The translations under genes and the position numbers were made by a program. The notes beneath the pieces were generated by a model. The model was not told the DNA's origin and searched no databases. It saw only the letters and a list, made by a program, of their open reading frames with translations. Positions 24,264 to 26,915 of a stretch of DNA of 26,915 nucleotides are shown in pieces. Each line of letters starts with the position of its first letter. Within the stretch, counting starts at the first letter, position 1. This DNA is from JAJFUG01 sp964473155 (lineage in GTDB: Bacteria; Gemmatimonadota; Glassbacteria; GWA2-58-10), in the NCBI GenBank assembly GCA_964473155.1, contig CAYYNT010000065.1, positions 1-26,915 on the forward strand. The letters run 5' to 3'.

Positions 24264-25819
24264 CGCCATTGATTGTAATATTCATCTATATTTTCATAAC
24301 GTTCGTTATCGGTCTGGTGGCCTGGTGGCGCGGCCGCGTAACCGCCTCGGACTTTTACATCGCCGGGCGCAGCCAGGGGTTCATTGTCACCGCCCTGGCG
24401 ATAATGGCCACGTTTTTCAGCTCGTTCGCCATGTTAGGCGCTCCGGGCATGTTGTACAAGGGCGGGATCGGTTTTGTGTTTTTCATGCTCAACGTGCCGA
24501 TCTGTGGCGCGCTGATCTGGGTGTTAGGCAAGCCGCTCTGGGCGCTGGGCAAGCGTTTCGGCTACATCACCCCCAGCGACCTGGTGGCCGATTACTACAA
24601 GAGCGACACCCTGCGCGTGCTTGTCTCGATACTTGGCATCATCTATGTGATCCCCTACGCCGTGATTCAGTTCCAGGGAGGGGGTTATCTGTTCGATGTG
24701 ATAACTCAGACCAGCGACGTGCACCTGGGATGGTTCCACCTTTCCGGCAGACAGGTGACAATCGGCTCTTACACGACCAGCAGTTTCATCGCCGGCGCGG
24801 TGTTCCTGGCCTCGGTGACAATGATCTACACGATCATGGGCGGCATGCGCGCGGTCTGCTGGACCAACGTATTCCAGGGCGGTCTGCTGGTGATAGGAAT
24901 GTTGCTGGGCGGTGTTGTCACTGTTTATATCCTGGGCGGAGTCACCGGCCTGTTCGAGCAGGTGGCCGCGATCCAGCCGGAGGGAACGCCCGCCGGGAGC
25001 TTTATCACACTGCCCGGACCGGCGGGGATGTATCCGGTTAGCATGATCCTCACTTTCACCCTGGTGGCCAGTTTCGGCACCATGGCCTCACCCAGCCAGT
25101 GGATGCGCTACTACAGCGCCAAGAACCCCGCCGCACTGCGCCGCAGCATGCTGATTTTCGCAATAGTACTGACCGCCTGTTACATATTCGGAACGGCGTT
25201 TATCGGTCTGGGTGGACGGGTGCTGTTCCCGGATGTGACCCCGGACACCGTGTTCCTGGAAATCCTGCATAAATATCTGCCGCTGGCGCTGGCAAGTTTC
25301 TTTGTCACCACGATCATGGCTGCGGCCATGAGCACGGCCAACGGCAACCTGCATTCGTTCGCCGCTCTTATCACTCAGGACATCTATGTCCCGTTTTTCC
25401 GTAAGAACGCTGGGCAGGGTGAACTGGTCTGGGTGGCGCGCCTGCTGATAACGCTTGCCAGCATAGTGTCGCTCTGGATTTCGATTCAGCCGGATATCGG
25501 CATGATCGTGCAGATCGGGCTGATCTCGATGGCCGTGGCGCTCCAGATGTTCCCGTCGTTGATCGGGCCGCTGTGGTGGAAAGGACAGACCCGCGCCGCC
25601 ACAATCTGGGGGATTGTCCTGGGCATGGCGGTGCTGATGGTCACTTTCAAGCCTGTCTGGTTCGGTCTGGCTTTCAAGCCCAGTCCGCTGGGGATCCATT
25701 ACGGGTTCTGGGGCCTGATGGTCAACATGCTGGCAGTGCTCGTGATCAGCGCGTTCACAACCAAGCCTGCCCAGGCCGATATACAGAAGTACCATGAGAT
25801 ACTGAAGAAAATCGAGTAG
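24260..25819 (+). CDS. Sodium:solute symporter (SSS family)
   Basis: 519 residues with about 13 hydrophobic segments. Family hallmarks are VTASDFYIAGRSQGF (about 28-42) after the first helix, TFFSSFAMLGAPGMLYKGG, the signature-like run SVTMIYTIMGGMRAVCWTN (about 192-210), FGTMASPSQWMRYYSAKN (about 272-289) and the TTIMAAAMSTANGNLHSFAALI helix. Together these show a Na+-coupled transporter of the pantothenate/monocarboxylate branch of SSS. It moves an organic acid or other small solute across the inner membrane with sodium; the solute cannot be fixed from sequence. It is the last gene of a two-gene unit and is followed by a strong terminator. Given the beta-glucosidase, Pta and PaaK genes in the window, an organic acid is plausible but unproven. 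Confidence 0.92.
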   Translation: MTPLIVIFIYIFITFVIGLVAWWRGRVTASDFYIAGRSQGFIVTALAIMATFFSSFAMLGAPGMLYKGGIGFVFFMLNVPICGALIWVLGKPLWALGKRFGYITPSDLVADYYKSDTLRVLVSILGIIYVIPYAVIQFQGGGYLFDVITQTSDVHLGWFHLSGRQVTIGSYTTSSFIAGAVFLASVTMIYTIMGGMRAVCWTNVFQGGLLVIGMLLGGVVTVYILGGVTGLFEQVAAIQPEGTPAGSFITLPGPAGMYPVSMILTFTLVASFGTMASPSQWMRYYSAKNPAALRRSMLIFAIVLTACYIFGTAFIGLGGRVLFPDVTPDTVFLEILHKYLPLALASFFVTTIMAAAMSTANGNLHSFAALITQDIYVPFFRKNAGQGELVWVARLLITLASIVSLWISIQPDIGMIVQIGLISMAVALQMFPSLIGPLWWKGQTRAATIWGIVLGMAVLMVTFKPVWFGLAFKPSPLGIHYGFWGLMVNMLAVLVISAFTTKPAQADIQKYHEILKKIE

Positions 25820-25845
25820 GATGGTTGTAACATTTCGCAGAGTAC

Positions 25846-25876
25846 AGGGCCGTTCCGGGTGGACGGCCCTTTTTTA
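25846..25876 (+). terminator. Intrinsic terminator of the symporter unit
   Basis: A perfect 8-bp stem (AGGGCCGT at 25846-25853, ACGGCCCT at 25863-25870) with a 9-base loop runs into six T, 27 bases past the symporter stop. Confidence 0.92.
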
Positions 25877-26117
25877 TTTCCGGGCGATTCTGAAAAATGA
25901 AGCGAGAAGGCTGCGCAGGGTCCATGTTTGCAGGGATTGGCTTCGCGCTGAGATGATACCTTTGCGCCCGGCCAAAGTCAATCCCCGTCGAGATGGATAT
26001 GCCAGGCTGTGCGGCCGGGGTATGGAATTTTCAACGCGATAATCCTATCTTTCACGGGTGAATCCTGTCCCGGTGCGTTTAAACGGGCTTATAAAGTGAT
26101 GATGGAGGTTTGATTAA
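25877..26117. other. Intergenic stretch with no recognised feature
   Basis: Between the symporter terminator and the SH3-like gene I see no gene, RNA or clear promoter. A reading frame of 73 codons from 25821 runs through the terminator and lacks a ribosome site, so it is not called. An AT-rich patch (CTTATAAAG, about 26089-26097) could hold a -10 element for the downstream gene. Confidence 0.5.
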
Positions 26118-26795
26118 ATGAACGGCTCGGCCATAAGAAGTGTATTTCCTTTCCTCAGTGTGATTCTGCTGACTGCCTTGATGCCGCAAAACCTGCCAGC
26201 CGCCGAATCCCAGCGCCGTCCGCTGCCGATTGTGGACCAGGCGGCGAAGGACTCCAGTTTCCTGGCGTTCCGGAATGATCTTCAGGCCGCAATCCGCTCG
26301 CGGGACGCCTCGGTGGTTTACGCCGCGCTTTCGCCCGAACTGTTCTACAGTTTCCCTCCCTACCGCGGGCATGAGGGCTTTGCCGCCAGATTGCAGCTTC
26401 AGGAACGCAGCAGCCAGTTCTGGGGCGTGCTGGATACTTTGCTCAGTCAGGGCGGAGGTTTCATCCGCGAGGGGCTGTTCGCCGCGCCGTACGTGCCGTT
26501 CACCTGGCCCGCCGAACTGGATGGGGAGGCGTTCGTGGCCGCGACCGCCACTGATGCTCCGGTATATAAAACGCCGGATGAGAAATCCCCCGCGGCCGGA
26601 AAGCTCTCGTGGGAGATCGTGCGCCTGGTGCAGCCCTGGCAGGCCGATCCCGGCTGGGTCAAGGTGGCGATGCCGGATGGCGGAGAGGGATACCTGGCCA
26701 AGCGTTTCTGCCGGGGGGCGGTGGACTGGCGCGCCGGATTCGAGAAGCAGCCGGACGGGTCCTGGAAGATCAAGTTCTTCCTGGGGCGTGACTGA
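26118..26795 (+). CDS. Secreted SH3-like domain protein (hypothetical)
   Basis: 225 residues. A signal peptide (FPFLSVILLTALMPQNLPA, cleavage about 28) leads to an alpha/beta region (FRNDLQAAIRSRDASVVYAA, about 51-70) that looks like the start of an NTF2/DUF4440-like helical cap. Then comes an SH3b-like part, about 137-195: ATDAPVYKTPDEKSPAAG, WEIVRLVQPW, GWVKVAMPDGGEGYLAKRFC. It ends WKIKFFLGRD. SH3b domains often bind cell wall or mediate contacts, so a periplasmic or surface role is likely, with no catalytic residues seen. GGAGG at 26104-26108 supports the ATG. It stands alone between a terminator and the hairpin run at the window end. Confidence 0.75.
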   Translation: MNGSAIRSVFPFLSVILLTALMPQNLPAAESQRRPLPIVDQAAKDSSFLAFRNDLQAAIRSRDASVVYAALSPELFYSFPPYRGHEGFAARLQLQERSSQFWGVLDTLLSQGGGFIREGLFAAPYVPFTWPAELDGEAFVAATATDAPVYKTPDEKSPAAGKLSWEIVRLVQPWQADPGWVKVAMPDGGEGYLAKRFCRGAVDWRAGFEKQPDGSWKIKFFLGRD

Positions 26796-26840
26796 GGGCA
26801 GAACCTATCTTACAGCGCGCCGCGCCGGAAAAGGGATTCT

Positions 26841-26887
26841 ATCCTGAAGGTCAGGATTTGTCGTAGCGACTGTCTTGAAAGTCAAGA
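26841..26887. other. Three consecutive short hairpins with 3-base loops
   Basis: Within 47 bases there are three perfect inverted repeats, each around a 3-base centre: ATCCTGA-AGG-TCAGGAT (26841-26857), GTCG-TAG-CGAC (26860-26870) and TCTTGA-AAG-TCAAGA (26873-26887). They lie 46 bases after the SH3-like gene. No T-run follows. They may end or protect the transcript, or belong to an element continuing beyond the window. Confidence 0.55.
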
Positions 26888-26915
26888 ACAGACAGATACA
26901 TGTTGCTGGAAATAG

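Noticed and set aside
25821..26042. 73-codon plus-strand frame after the symporter
   Set aside because: Runs straight through a strong intrinsic terminator and has no ribosome site.

Overview
The window (about 60% GC, tightly packed, many stop/start overlaps) looks like chromosomal DNA of an uncultured bacterium of the FCB group (Fibrobacteres-Chlorobi-Bacteroidetes and relatives) or a neighbouring candidate phylum. This is inferred from the gene types, not from a marker gene. The clues are: a large outer-membrane protein with a SprA-like segment; a secreted propeller protein ending in a FlgD/type IX-sorting-like C-terminal domain; and a lipoprotein with the N-terminal Ig-like arrangement common in Bacteroidota-related genomes. 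I see no phage, transposase, CRISPR, rRNA or tRNA.

Layout. 1-2000 (minus): a truncated PfkB-type sugar kinase, closest in feel to 2-keto-3-deoxygluconate kinase, and a GH1 beta-glucosidase, so carbohydrate use. 2119-8271 (plus): three tightly coupled envelope genes encoding a beta-propeller-like protein, a 1163-residue outer-membrane protein and an Omp85/BamA-like protein. This is the most interesting part. 8444-12784 (plus): an overlapping pair (inositol-monophosphatase-like enzyme and left-handed beta-helix protein), then an overlapping pair (phenylacetate-CoA ligase and class I aminotransferase) closed by a clear intrinsic terminator. 12894-13883 (plus): phosphate acetyltransferase with a TTG start. 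A 15-bp-stem hairpin separates it from a convergent TIM-barrel sugar isomerase/epimerase-like gene (13997-14758, minus). 14968-15888 (plus): QueC, for queuosine or 7-deazaguanine synthesis, and a small cysteine-containing ORF.

15828-20277 (minus): a surface-polysaccharide-like group made of a CelD/FemAB-type acyltransferase, a SAM methyltransferase and a GT4 glycosyltransferase in a coupled run. A gap holding a palindromic repeat-like element follows, then a second GT4 glycosyltransferase. 20431-23744 (minus): a coupled pair of an Ig-like lipoprotein and a secreted propeller protein. 23982-25819 (plus): a small membrane protein coupled to a sodium:solute symporter, closed by a strong terminator. 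26118-26795 (plus): a secreted SH3-like protein, followed by three short hairpins in a row at the window edge.

Overall the window mixes sugar and organic-acid metabolism (kinase, beta-glucosidase, isomerase, symporter, Pta, PaaK/aminotransferase) with several envelope or secretion modules. The plausible theme is a heterotroph that feeds on plant-type sugars and carries an FCB-type outer membrane. Functional links between the separate operons are inference only.
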